A stretch of 64,000 nucleotides of DNA from Orobanche coerulescens (lineage: Eukaryota; Streptophyta; Magnoliopsida; Lamiales; Orobanchaceae), in the NCBI GenBank assembly GCA_033398695.1, contig CM065818.1:52980001-53044000 (forward strand). Direction: 5' to 3'. This document shows, in pieces, positions 1-12,214 of this stretch. Below the pieces are notes generated by a model. It saw only the letters and a list, made by a program, of their open reading frames with translations. It was not told where the DNA came from and searched no databases. The position numbers were made by a program, and so were the translations under genes. Numbering within the stretch: position 1 is the stretch's first letter; each line of letters begins with the position of its first letter.

Positions 1-104
1 CTTGTGCCATTTCCTCATATGATTGATTTTCCTAAAATCAAAATTTTAAAGTTAGAAACATCACAAAACTTGATATTAAGAAAGAAAAAATAAAAAAAAA
101 TCAC

Positions 105-313
105 TTATATTGGGTGCTCCTTCTCCAGTTCCTCCATATGCTTGTGGATTAACCTCCTCTATTGGGTTATCCTGTAACATCATAAACCATAAAATGTTAG
201 AAACCTTAGAAAGTTGATAATGAAATATATATATATAACACTTTTCTTCTCACTATTGGTGCTCCTTCATTTACCCCATCATTTTGTGGATTTTCTTCCT
301 CCAATGGGTTTTC
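105..313 (-). repeat. tandemly duplicated small exon plus intron in the MULE 3' region
   Basis: Two similar blocks, 254-313 and 105-171, each read on the minus strand as an acidic exon (ENPLEEENPQ.. and DNPIEEVNPQ..). Each is preceded by a TTATAG or TTACAG acceptor and followed by a GTGAG or GTGAT donor. The intervening introns also resemble each other (ATGTTAGAAA is shared). This suggests duplication of an exon-intron unit at the C-terminal end of the transposase gene. Splicing is inferred from consensus only. Confidence 0.5.
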
Positions 314-373
314 CTATAACATCAAAAAATTTAAATGTTAGAAATCTTGAACAGTAAAGTTAATTAAAGAAAT

Positions 374-2555
374 TTAAGAGAAGTTACTCACTATTGGAAA
401 CTCTTCAGCAAATTTTTTCCACTCACAACCTCTTTCATTATGGCCTGGCCTATTGCACCAACTACATTTTACTGTATACTTTTGTCTAGGCAGGACTGAT
501 TCCAAAGGCTTTTTCTTCTTCCTCCTGCTTCCTCCAGTTGGTTCTTCATCAGCCCCTCTTCTTCTTGCTCGTGTTGGCCTGCCTCGTTTTCTGCCAAAGT
601 TTGGGGGTAGTGGTGGTATGTACCCTGTCTTCTCCCACATATCAACTCAACCATTGGTTGTATTGCTGACATGTAAATTCTACTGTAGGTCTCAATTGAG
701 TAGCAAGGATGAACAAAGTCTTCTGGATTCAATCTTTCAGCACCAATTGCACGCATTCCATGTCTACATGGAACTCCAGTCAAATCCCATATCCTACAAG
801 AACAAGTCTTTTGCCCCAAGTCCACCGAATACCTTCCTCCCTCAAAACTCTCAATTTCATACAACAGAGATGTGGATTTAAAGGCATCACAATTAGCAGC
901 CTTTCCCATCCTCCTATTCAGTTTTTTCCTAATGTTTGGACAAATTAATTTACCCTGCCACAATCTGTCACACCTGTCCCTATTCTCTTGCAGCCTCTTC
1001 ATGAGGCTCAATCGTATCCATTCTAGCATTGTTATGATTGGTTTCTCCCTAGCTTCTCTCAGAACCTCATTCCATGATTCACAAATGTTGTTCACCAACA
1101 AGTCACACTTGGGAAAATCAGAGAAGTGCGACTTGGACCAATGTGATGGAGGTTTTTCTTGTAACCAAGCTAAGCACTTATCATCAATATCACCTAGTTC
1201 CTTCATTGATTATTCAAATGCAGCTACTGTAGTAGCTTTAGCAGCTTTCCACAACAAACCTCTAAATGCAGTCCCCTTTAACCCAGCCCTTTTCATGTTG
1301 TTGTGTAGATGCTTCACACAAAATCTATTCTCACAGCCTGGTAACACAGCCTCAAAAGCAGCTAACAAACCCTTTTGTCTATCAGACATAAAGGTATATC
1401 GATCATCCCTAACAATATTAAGGTCTTCCCTTAAAAGACCTAAAAACCATATCCATGTCTCAATGTTTTCAGTGGTAACTACTGCATAGGCTATGGGATA
1501 AATCTGGTCATTTGGATCAACAGAAACAGCAGCCAATAACACCCCACCCCTAGGACCCTTAAGAAAAGTTCCATCAACACCTATGAATGGTCTACATCCA
1601 GAAAGAAACCCGGCCTTAAGAGCTTGGAAGCACACATACAATTTACTAAATTTTTTCAATCCATCAGGCCCATCTTCAAGACTTATTCTCACTGAGGATC
1701 CTGGATTCCTTGCCCTAAGAGCATTTGCATAATCCCACAATAATGTGTACTGTTTCTCATCACTACCCTCAATTATCTGTTTAGCCTTGATTTTTGCTCT
1801 ATATGCTTGGAATTTTGAGACATGACACTTGTATTCCTTTGCCACTTGATTCCTGAAGCCATCTACATCTTTTTTAGGATCTGACCTAAAATCATCCACA
1901 TATCTTTTTGAAATCCAGGTTGAGTTCAATGTCTTCACATGAAAAGTAATGTCACAAGTGTGTTCATTGTTTAACTTCCTAACTTGATAACCCTCCTCAT
2001 CTGTTACCTTCAAACAATTAATAAACCAATCACAATCACAACACCTAGCATACATCCTTCTCTTATCATTTTTCACTAGTTTGACATTCCTTTTATGAAC
2101 TACCCCATGAGACTTGACCGCGTCTTTAAATAATTGCTTAGATGAAAATTTTTGCCCTATTGTGAATTGAGGAGTAAATACATCTGAGCTGTTAAATGCA
2201 TTTGTCATCTCCCCCTCAACATTTTCATCTCAAGAACCCAAATCACTATCAAATTCCTCATCTTCACTGCCCACCAAATCAGATGAATCATCATCTTCAC
2301 TGCCCTCTCCCTCCACTTCATGTTTCTTAAAACCACCCCACTCAACCTCCTTATCTACTATATCCTCAAATAAAATATCGTCTAGTTCACTATTTCCACT
2401 ATCATTATCCATCTTATAATCAGAGTCTTCTTCACTACCCCCATTGAAACCCAACTAATAATTATCTAAATTATCAATAAGATTTCCAGTTTCTTCAAGT
2501 ATTTGTTTCCCCTTCCCCTTATCATTAACATAGCTCGGGTTCCCCTCATCTCCAC
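374..2555 (-). pseudogene. mudrA-like MULE transposase, broken
   Basis: Transposase of a Mutator-like element, a DDE recombinase. In reading order there is an acidic N-terminus (2454-2230), a MuDR-type N-terminal domain with a CCDCDW...HTCD cysteine/histidine cluster (about 2060-1950), the MULE catalytic core with FIGVDGTFLKG (about 1590) and FMSDRQKG (about 1385), a SWIM zinc finger CSCRIWDLTGVPCRHG (about 800-750) and a CCHC knuckle CSWCNRPGHNERGC (about 470-430). Decay is clear: in-frame stops at 2455-2457 (TAG), 2230-2232 (TGA) and 1210-1212 (TAA), plus a frameshift near 640-650 before the knuckle. A splice acceptor-like TTTTTGCAG lies just upstream of 2555, so the 5' part was probably spliced. 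Not functional as it stands. Confidence 0.85.
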
Positions 2556-3232
2556 CTGCAAAAAGGGAAAACATTAATTAAAAATGGAGGACCATATTAT
2601 TTCACTACCCATCACTTCAAAATCATTGAAAGGTGTGAGGCAATGCATATATATGTTTGATAAACCATAACAGCGAAAATCTCAACACACTTGATTAAAA
2701 TATAAAACTCAAAAACTAATAAAGCCCTAGATTTCACTGACTAAGAAACTTACATGTTGGATTCCGTTCAGAAACTCTGGTATTCCCTATTTGCAGCATA
2801 TTCCTCAACGCCGTGCGATTTTGGATGATTCGGGTTTAATTTCAGGTTTGTGAAATTAAGAATTTTCTACGGCTTCATTATTTTTCCCAAAAAAAAGTGT
2901 GATTCTAGAGCGTTGTTTCAAGATTTGCGTGATTTCTGGTGTGATTTTGGTTCGATTTTGTAAAGGGTGTGTCGATTTGGGAACGATTTTCGGTTTTGTA
3001 GCGGGATTTCACACAATGCGGTTTGGGATCTTGCCGCTTTGTGACTACTGGTGGTTTGTGAAGCCCGTAAAATGATTGGTTAGTGGGCTAGTTAGTGATT
3101 TTAACTGCGCGTGCATTATACTCGCTGAGAATCGTTAATTTTGGATGGAAATTAATTATGGGACCAAAAATGCTTAAAAAAGGACCATTTTGCAGCTGAA
3201 CCAATCTTATGGGACCATTTGTGCAATTTACC
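2556..3232 (-). promoter_or_regulatory. MULE 5' non-coding region and terminus
   Basis: No open frame is seen between the first recognised exon and the element end. It should contain the transposase promoter, 5' UTR and first intron. The outermost 60 bases (about 3168-3232) contain the repeated GGACCA motifs typical of a MULE end. No clear TATA box was chosen. Confidence 0.4.
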
Positions 3233-3234
3233 CC

Positions 3235-4790
3235 CACCTTTATTGTTAAAAAATGTCCTTCATGCACCTAAACCCACTAAAATTTTAGTGTCCAAGGAAA
3301 TTTACTACTAATGATAATGTTCGTGTGATTTTTGATCTGTTTTTGGATTTTCTTTGAATGATTTATAGATGTGGATGCAGCTAATTAGATGTGATAGCAC
3401 GAGTGACCTTTACTCCATCACTTCCACCAGTCAACATCAAAATTTTCCTCATTCTACCGCTTTAGCCTCGGCTCTTTGGCATGGTCGTTTAGGTCACTTG
3501 TGAGCTTTGGTGTTAGATTCGCTTCAGCACAATAAAGTGATTGATTGTACTAGTATATCTCGGTCTAATATTTGTCAATCTTATGTACTCGGAAAACATA
3601 ATAGGCCCCCCTTTGTTGCATCCACCTCTATGGCATACATGTCTTTTGATATTATTCATAGTGATCTTTGGACATCTCCCGTATTGAGTTTTCGGGACAT
3701 TGCTATTATGCGCTTTATTTGGATGATTATTCTAAATAATTGTGGACATACTCCATTGCTAAAAAATCACAAGTTCTTTCCACATTCACAACACTCAAAT
3801 TCTATATTCGTACTCAGCTTGAACGTGACATTAAAAGTGTACAATGTGATAATGGGAGGGAGTTTGATAAGAATATTTTAGGGAAATATTATAAGTCACA
3901 TGATATTGCGTTCTGTTTTTCATGTCCACGTACTTTGTCACAAAACTGCAAAGCCGAAGGAAAAATTCGACCAATTAATAATATCATTTGAACTCTTCTT
4001 ATTCATACTTCCATGCCACCTTCTTTTTAGCATTATTCTTTACAAATGGCAATGTACATACTTAATATACTTCCGAGTAAATTATTAGCCAGAGCCCCCC
4101 CTAAAATTCTTTACCGAAAAGATCCCTCATATTCTCACATTAAAATATTCAGGTGTTTGTGTTATCCCATTTTTTCTTCTACTATAATAAACAAACTTAT
4201 CGCCTATTCTACTCCTTGTGTTCTTTTGGGGTATCCTTCGATTCATCATGGTTAGAAGTGGTTTGATTTGTCAAATATAAAATGGTTACTTGTCGACATA
4301 TTTATTTTGATGAGAAAATGTTTCTTTGCTAAGGTGCATCAACCAATGCCACTGATTATGAATTTTAGATAGTGGATTTTCACCTTACATGATCCACAAT
4401 CTCCAACTTCAATCATCACCCTCATCATTGGCCCAGACCACATCAACAGAAACAGCACCACCTGATTTGACCCGACTCCTTTAAATTCTCCAACGCCTAT
4501 TCTAATGGCCCAACTTTCACCAAATCCACTCATACCACCTAGCACATATGATGGATAAGTGCAAAAACCCACTCCAATTCTACCTCTTCCTCCTTCTCTT
4601 CAATGCCCAGTGACCCGCAGTCACCATGGTCTCTATAATACCAATCCAAAATACACATAGACCAGGCTCATAATACCACATTTATGAAATCACCACCTCC
4701 CCGTACCCCTCTTGCTGCCCTTCGCGACCCAAATTGGAAATTGGCCATGGGCGATGAATGTAATGCTCTTATTAGAAATAGGACTTGGGA
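3235..4790 (+). mobile_element. Ty1/copia fragment (protease end, integrase, start of RT), decayed
   Basis: Plus-strand coding remnants in the copia order. They start with a protease-end KNVLHAPK-like segment (about 3250) and ALWHGRLGHL of the pre-integrase domain (about 3470). The integrase core follows with HSDLWTSPV (about 3660) and QCDNGREFD (about 3845), then an integrase C-terminal ILNILPSKLL..PPKILY segment (about 4055-4110), and finally the start of reverse transcriptase, DPNWKLAMGDECNAL..RNRTWD (4725-4790). It is interrupted by stops and frameshifts and is older than its neighbours. The left side abuts the MULE end and the right side is cut within the RT start by the SIRE-like LTR at 4791. 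The continuation of RT is not seen elsewhere in the window. Confidence 0.85.
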
Positions 4791-6039
4791 TGTTGGGATA
4801 AACCTTCATATTTTGATAATTGCCAACATACAGCAAACAAGTCTCAAAGGATTAGAAAGTTGTTATGTATGGAAGCTGTTAGGACTCGTCATACAGTCCG
4901 TACCTATAGCAGAGAGATCTCCTATAAGTCCATCTTTCAGAACCTACTTCATACAGCAAATAGACTTAATGAGTTGGATACAGCATACAAGCTGAAGGTG
5001 TTTTACTTGGAAAAAGTAAAACACAGCCAACAGGACTGAATATAAAAAGCCTTATAACTGTTGTGAGATCAATATTATTTATACATAAAGTATTCCTAGT
5101 TAAAACAGCATTTATTGCTGATAGGACAACATTTAATGCAGTCGGAGAGAGACAAGTCTGAATGCGAAGAGCATTTAATGCAAAGACAGAAAGGATGTCT
5201 GAAGCTTTAAATGCGATCTGCTTTAGTTCAAACATTCAGCAGACACCAATCAGGAGAAAAATGTCAACATCTCAGCAACCAGCAATGGCTACATTAATAA
5301 CGAACACATTTCCAAGGTTATAAATATCCCCAAACAAGTGGACTTCAACACACAAGCATTATTCATTCTCGCGTAAACTCTGACAGTTTACTCTGACAAT
5401 CTAGCTATTCAAGAGCAGTATTTCATGAGCACACAGCAAGTATTAAAGTGAATAAATATACAAGTCCTCAATGCAAACAGCAACGAACGTTCATCAAAGA
5501 TCTAGCTACTATTTAGAATTGTTCTACCCTTACCGTTGAGATTATCATTAGCCTCTGTGGACTAAAGATCCTTGCGTATTCTGACCTGTGTGGGAAGAAT
5601 AACATTGTAGATGAAGCTTTAATATGTGTGATAAGAAGCAAGTCAGAGAGAGCTTGAAGCAAATCTGTGTGTACGGCCAAAGCTACAGTCCCTGTATCAA
5701 TCTGTGTGAACGATATAGAGACAGGTTTAGTTAAAGTCACGTAGTTGTGTACGCAGTGATTTTAATAAATTCTTTACTCCTATGTGAAAGACTAGTGGAC
5801 ATAGAGGGGTTTACCTCGAACCACTTTAAACTGTGTGTTATTTTCTGTTTTCATTCTACTGTGATTCATTAGTCTACATTGTAAAACCCTGTACGCCCAA
5901 GATAACAGGAGAACACCCAGTTGCTGTATTTACAGCAACTCACTTAACATTCTTCCGCTACGCAAACTAACTTCGAAAATCATACATCCTATTGTATTGT
6001 TACCATCTAACCTGTTAATTGTGTACTATGTGGCCAACA
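4791..6039 (+). repeat. 5' LTR of the SIRE-like element
   Basis: It begins TGTTGG and ends CCAACA, a perfect 6-bp terminal inverted repeat, and is followed two bases later by the primer site. Length is 1249 bp. It interrupts the RT of the older copia element at 4790. A related but clearly diverged LTR starts at 58080. Confidence 0.9.
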
Positions 6040-6041
6040 AG

Positions 6042-6053
6042 TGGTATCAGAGC
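6042..6053 (+). other. primer binding site, initiator tRNA-Met
   Basis: TGGTATCAGAGC is the complement of the 3' end of plant initiator tRNA-Met, the usual primer of plant copia elements. It lies two bases after the LTR end and fixes both LTR boundary and orientation. Confidence 0.92.
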
Positions 6054-6157
6054 AGTTGATTCTAAAAAGAGTCAGTCTATTTTTCACTAAATCAGATCCA
6101 CAAATCACTAGCCTTTGAAAACCGTATCATATTTTCCTTATCTTTCCTATTTCTTAA

Positions 6158-8448
6158 ATGGATACCTCTATGATAAACAAGATTTCAATGTTTTCTATTA
6201 ATGAGTTTAATGATTGGAGGATTATGATGTAGTCTCATCTTGCAGCCATGCATGAGGAAATAATATTTGTCATCCAGAAAGTCCTATAACGATTATGAAG
6301 GTTAATCCTGCCGCGAGGATAGAAGGACAACCTCATGCTGAAATGCTCGAGAAGGAGCGAGAGCAATGGACAACTGACGATAACAAGTGTGGGAACCTCG
6401 ACAATGTAGCTAAGAATGCCTTGTTTTTCACTCTCGACAAAGGCACATTCTCAAAGGTAAAGAGCTGTAAGACAGCTAAGGAAATCTGGGAGAAACTCAA
6501 GCTGATTTGAGATTGTACTGAGCTCTCGAAAGAAAATAAAATTTCCAAACTTACTCAGCAATTCGAATATTTTGAAATGAAATCTTCCGAAACGCTTGAG
6601 GAGCGTGACCTCAGGTTTATTGGCATTGTCAGTGAACTTGAAGCATTGGGTAAAGTGTATACCCAAAAGGAGAAATATTGAAAAATCTTTAGATCACTCT
6701 CTGCCCGATGGGACATTAAGACTACATCTATGCGTGCATCCTGTAATCTTAATGATATTTCTACTTTTGACCTCTTCTCTGACCTCAAAGCTTCTGAGTA
6801 TGATATTGACAGGAGAGAGAAGGCAGAAGAGTCACCTGCCAAGACTACAGCACTAGCTGTTGTATCTGACAGGAGGCACAACTCTACACCGAGCACATCC
6901 AAATCCGCACACAAATCTGTAGACAACAATGATGACATCATGTCACAAGATGAAGTGGCCTTGCTAATGCACAAGTTCAAAATGTTCATCAAACAGTCTG
7001 GAAAGACCCCCTACAGGCCCAAACCCTTTCACAAGGTAAGTTCTGAATCTCCTTCCTCTGGTGATTCTAACATATGCTACAATTGTAGGAAACCTGGACA
7101 TTATGCAAATAAACGTCCACACCCGAAATTCTAAAAGTTGCCAGAAGCTGAGCAACAAGAAAAGGATGAAAGAATGCGTGTCTGGAAAAACAAGCTCAAG
7201 GCCCTGATTAGTGAATCAGAAGCCTCGCCAGCGTCCAACAAAACCGAGAAGTGCCTTCAGGCAATCACTGACAGTGACTCCTCCGACGATGAGATCGAGA
7301 ATAAAGCATAGATGTGCTTTATGTCCAAAGAAATACAGGACGATGAGGACAGCGATGACGAAGTAAGCTCAACTTCAACTATTCCTGTAAATGCATCTCA
7401 TACCTTTGAAAATATGATGAATGAATTCAAAAACATTCAAAAGGCCCATGAGACCTTAACACGAGAAAACATACAGCTCGAAATCTCAAACTTAGAGCTG
7501 AAAAATGAAAATGACTTGCTGAAGAATAAATATGAAAATATGTCTATTGATTGCGAAAACAGCAACGTCACATTTGAAAAACTCATGGAAAGCAATCATC
7601 AACTTGCCCACGATCTAAATGAGGCCAAGTCTCATAATGAGCGCAAGACAAATGATTTTGCTTTACTCGAAGCCAAAGTAAAAAGTCTCGAGAAGCGAGA
7701 AGGAGAATTAGAGACCATCATGAAATCTTTCGAGAAATCCTCTAAACGGATGGAAGAAATTCTAATCACTGGGCAACATTTCCATGATAAAAGTGGCTTA
7801 GGATATAACTAATTCTCCAACAAGGGAAGAACTAGTATAGTATTCGTCAGGGGTGTGGAAGCCATTCCTGTACCTGAAGAGATTCCATGTCCCGCAAAGG
7901 CTACAACTGCCCCTCGTACAGTAAAGGCTGTAATTCCGCCACCAAGTACGTATAACAGACAGTGAAAACCTTAGCCTCCAAGACCTATAAGGCGTGACTA
8001 ACATCATTCTCCCCGAGCATATCAAAAGCTCCAATAGCCATTCAGAATGAAGGCTTCACCCAAATATCAAAGGCAAGCACCGAAGTACTCCCAATAGTAC
8101 AACAGGCCTAGATATTAGATACAGGATCCCTGTTATCCATCCAGAAAGTAGGTCGCCGTGTAGTATCAACAACAGCTCTTGGAATCTAACTGGAGACCCA
8201 GAAGACAAGGTGTAAGGTCTAAGAAAATGGCTCCACCTCCAAGACAGAAATTGTACTGGAATAATAACCTTAGATTTTACATGCATGATTATCAAAGTTA
8301 CAGCGTGCCTGCCCCACGTAGACCATGCAAGACTGTACCAAAAGCTATCTACAGCAAACCAATTGTTGTCAGGCAAATATGGGTACCTAAAGACACTAAC
8401 ATACATGGACCCAACAACCAAAGTGGACCTAAATATACTTAATCTCTT
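6158..8448 (+). pseudogene. SIRE-like gag, broken
   Basis: Capsid/nucleocapsid polyprotein. It starts at ATG 6158 (MDTSMINKISMFSINEFNDW) and soon meets an in-frame TAG in the RIMM*SHL segment. Most of the rest (about 6295-8440) stays in one frame with several stops. Visible parts are a UBN2-type capsid (TKEIWEKLKLI and EERDLRFIGIVSELEALG-like segments, 6290-6800), a CCHC knuckle CYNCRKPGHYANKRPH in which the last Cys is replaced (about 7075-7120), a long coiled coil rich in E, K and N (about 7400-7790) and a basic, proline-rich linker (8179-8440) ending in QIWVPKD, typical of SIRE elements. Inferred role is packaging of element RNA. Confidence 0.85.
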
Positions 8449-8682
8449 TTGTTACATAATATAAAAGAAAAGGACATCTGGTACTTTGACAGTGGATGCT
8501 CTCGCCACATGACAGGTGATATCAGCAAGCTGTCAGATTATGTCGAAGGTCACGGTCCAAAGGTGCGTTTCAGTGACAAATCCAAACAAAGAACAAGAGG
8601 GAAGGGAACCCTGCTTGTTGGAAAGTTCAAAGTCACCGACATAGCCTATGTTGAAGGCTTATAGTACAATCTGCTTAGTATT
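8449..8682 (+). pseudogene. SIRE-like aspartic protease, cut by gypsy insertion
   Basis: It contains WYFDSGCSRHMTGD, the copia protease active site (DSG), followed by GPKVRFSDKSK..GKGTL and TDIAYVEGL. The downstream Gln codon has become a TAG stop, and the frame is interrupted at 8682 by a gypsy LTR. The TSD GTATT lies at 8678-8682 and again at 19338-19342, where the same protein domain resumes. Confidence 0.88.
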
Positions 8683-9540
8683 TGTAACACCCCCAAATAC
8701 TATTGGGTTATTACAGTGCCGTGGACCCCACACCAGGAGATCCACCAGGCTAACACGACCAAAAATACAACTAACTGACCAAAAGGGGAATCACAATCCC
8801 TACACTGACATCCAACATAATATTCCGATATGGAATTTCAATGACAACAGTGGGCCTACATGGCCCAAATACAATACAACGACATCCATGAGCCTTGCTC
8901 GGATAATACAAAATGACAATAACTGACAAAACTGGAGTACTCCAACTGCCTGACTGACATGAACACCAAAACATCTCGGACTAGTATCGCTTGAATGCCT
9001 CGTCGCCACCGTCATGCCCCTGTGTCTCAACTCTCTCGCAAACACCTAAAACATTAAAACTTGTTCCGCCCCCAAAGTGTTCTGTAATCAAGATATTGAT
9101 TATCAAATTCATGTACAACATGATATGCATCCAAAGGGCGAATGAATAGTATAGTAATGGTAATACGAGATGCTCACAAACCAAAGTAAGAATCGAGCAT
9201 TCGTGGAATACTATGCCCACGGCATCCGATCAATACCGCTCAACAAGGTTAGAACACAAGTGCCCAACGGCGAATCATCAATACGAGAACACAACAATAC
9301 ATCACCCGAAGGTAACCTAAGCCAAACACCGAAATAGATACGAATCACAATGCCCGAAGGCTCAGGCGGGAATCTCGATACATCACAATGGCCTTAATGA
9401 CCAATGACCAAGCTATTTATCATCATAATACCACGAATGTCACTCAAAAGTCATTAATCACCACAATGGCCCGAAGCCAAAACAGCTAAGCTGTACCAAT
9501 GAGGGGCGAAGCCACGGCACGAAGCCGTATCACAATGAGA

Positions 9541-9957
9541 TCATCCAATGACCGTGACTCTGAATTGCAGGTCTGGGAAACCAACCGCGAGGGTTCAAGC
9601 CCCAGACTTACCCATAATGAGATCACCCGATGCGTGACCTCTCGATCCAGTAGGTGTTGGGAAACCAACCGCGAAGGTTCAAGCCCCAAGCTTACCCATA
9701 TTGAGATCATTAACATGACCGTGACTCATCAATTGTAGGTGTTGGGAAACCAACTGCGAAGGTTCAAGCCCCAAGCTTACCCATAATGAGATCATTAACA
9801 TGACCGTGACCTACTGAATTGTAGGTGTTGGGAAACCAACTGCGAAGGTTCAAGCCCCAAGCTTACCCATAATGAGATCATTAACATGACCGTGACCTAC
9901 TGAATTGTAGGTGTTGGGAAACCAACCACGAAGGTTCAAGCCCCAAGCTTACCCATC
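9541..9957 (-). repeat. 86-bp tandem array in the left Tekay-like LTR
   Basis: About five units containing GGGAAACCAACYGCGAAGG and CAAGCCCCAAGCTTACCCAT, with an exact 86-bp period in the last three units (for example 9742 and 9828). The first unit is more diverged. The homologous array in the other LTR is at 16140-16566. Confidence 0.85.
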
Positions 9958-10189
9958 GAGCACTAGCCGAGACTAGTCTCCAAAACATAATTAATCACAA
10001 CAGTAACAAAACTCACAAGAATAACAGCATGCTGCCTTGAGTCGGCCAACACGACAACAATAACTCACGGATGGGCTCCGTCCACGGCGGTCCCAATTCA
10101 AATACCTCGACTGCCTTGGAATGGCCAATCGATCACAACAACTCAACGGATGGAAACTATCCTTGAAAGTCCCAATTCAATACATCGAT

Positions 10190-10780
10190 TACCTTTAGAA
10201 CGGTCAATCGATAACGATGACACAATGGATGGGAATTATCTTCGATAATCCCAATTAAATATATCGATTGCCTTAGAGCGGTCAACCGATAACCAATGAT
10301 ACAACAGATGGGAATTATCTTCGATAATCCCAAATAAATACATCGATTGCCTTAAAACGGTCAACCGATAACCAATGATACAACGGATGGGAATTATCTT
10401 CGATAATCCCAATTAAATACATCGATTACCTTAGAACGGTTAATCGATAACCAATGATACAACGGATGGGAATTATCTTCGATAATCCCAATTAAATACA
10501 TCGATTAACTTAGAACGGTTCATCGATAACCAATGATACAACGGATGGGAATTATCTTCGATAATCCCAATTAAATACATCGATTACCTTAGAACGGTTA
10601 ATCGATAACCAATGATACAACGGATGGGAATTATCTTCGATAATCCCAATTAAATACATCGATTAACTTAGAACGGTTAATCGATAACCAATGATACAAC
10701 GGATGGGAATTATCTTCGATAATCCCAATTAAATACATCGATTACCTTAGAACGGTGAATCGATAACCAATGATACGGTA
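10190..10780 (-). repeat. 79-bp tandem array in the left Tekay-like LTR, seven units
   Basis: Units start near 10224, 10303, 10382, 10461, 10540, 10619 and 10698 (period 79 bp). Each has GGGAATTATCTTCGATAAT and an ATCGATTRMCTTAGAACGG segment, and includes a small inverted repeat around TTATC..GATAA. Two further diverged units precede it from about 10075. The matching array in the other LTR has six units. Confidence 0.88.
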
Positions 10781-12214
10781 GAATAGATATCCCGGCGTTT
10801 TAAACCGACCACCGAAACAGATATGATAATGAATATATCAAACGCCTTCAATCGGCCAATGCAACATCATAGTAATAGTTCCAATTCGATAATAACGATT
10901 CAACGATGCCTCAGAACGACATTAGCGTCAACAATAATAATCGATACATCGATACCGCGAACCGGCTATCGACAACAAGAATCTCAATGCCTTAAACCGG
11001 CCGTTAAAGAATAACAATCACAACTGGTAAAATCACCGAAGGGTATTATATCAAACAATCCCCAAATATCAATAAATCACGAAGAGACTATGTCTTGAAA
11101 TGATACAACACATTCATACACATATATGATAACATTAATCTCATTGACCAGTACAAGTATAAAACTTGCCTCAAACCGAAGGCGAGAAAGTCCTTCCACG
11201 ATCAACGTCCTGGCACGAAACTACGAACGGCGCCTCCCGACGATCACAAACACTCGAACAACCTTGAATGAAAACGATTCATTCAAAAACACAAAATCAA
11301 TAGAAAACAACGACAAGGACAAAGCCCGATTCAAACACGAATCGATCACACCGCACGAACGAATATCATAGTCCTCAACTATGAATTCTAACATTCTCCA
11401 ACACCTCGATGATCAATTAACATGATCATTACGTTCTTAACACTTGTGAAATCCATTCAACAAGATTCATTTAAGAACAATCATCAAAACAAACATCTCA
11501 AAGTGATAATATCACCAATATCATCAAATTGATCCTCCTACAATGATAATATTATCAATATTATCATTATCACCCCAAGAACATCATCAACTCAATAACC
11601 ATGATGTTTGAAATAAAAATCCTTCATCATAACCTCATGAATTCGGATTAAACCACAAGATTCACTCAACCATTTCCAAATTATGATAATCATCTCCTAA
11701 ATCATCATAAATCCTTACTAAAATGGTTAAAATCTTTCAAGAACACCACCAACAACAATAATCATCTCAAGACTTATGTTAATCATATAACAATCTTAAC
11801 ATAATCTTTCCTAGACATGATTAAAAACTCCCAACAATCTAAAACATCAAGAACATAATCAAACTCAAGCTATACCAACATGTTCTTCATCAAAAGTTTA
11901 TCAAAACCATGAAGAATCATGATATACTCCATGAATCAAACAATACCCGAAGAAAACAACAACAACAACTCGAAAATCACTTGAAGAACAAGAGATTGAG
12001 GGAACTTACCAAAGAAGAACACGAAGAAGCCTCCAAACACCAAAGGGGCACCAACAAGCTTCCAACTTCAAGCTTCAATCCAAGCTAGGATGATCAAGAT
12101 CGAGTTGGAAGAGGCTAAACATCAATAACAAGTCCAAACGGACAGTTCTAGGGAGAGAAAAAGTGTTTTGGTTCGTGAGGAAATGAAAGACGAAACCAAG
12201 ATAAATAGACTGAC

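Larger units (their letters stand above)
1..3232 (-). mobile_element. Mutator-like element (MULE), right part, partial
   Basis: A MULE DNA transposon read on the minus strand; its other end lies beyond base 1. It carries a mudrA-like transposase (374-2555). The outer end near 3232 has the look of a MULE terminus: read inward on the minus strand it starts GGGTAAATTGCACAAATGG and repeats a GGTCCCA/GGTCC motif. The next bases (3235 on) read at once as the protease/integrase region of a copia element, so the MULE apparently inserted into that element. The terminal inverted repeat and the 8-11 bp target duplication cannot be checked because the left end is missing. Confidence 0.75.

Noticed and set aside
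6042..6053. tRNA gene fragment.
   Set aside because: The match is only the 12-base complement of the tRNA 3' end, next to an LTR: a primer binding site.
8771..8974. Open frame of 67 codons with a near-identical copy at 15367-15570, suggesting a conserved small gene.
   Set aside because: Both lie at the same place in the two LTRs of one element, so the similarity is LTR identity and not selection on a protein.
10190..10780. 79-bp regular array as a CRISPR array.
   Set aside because: Whole units repeat without unique spacers, and the array lies inside an LTR that is duplicated elsewhere in the window.
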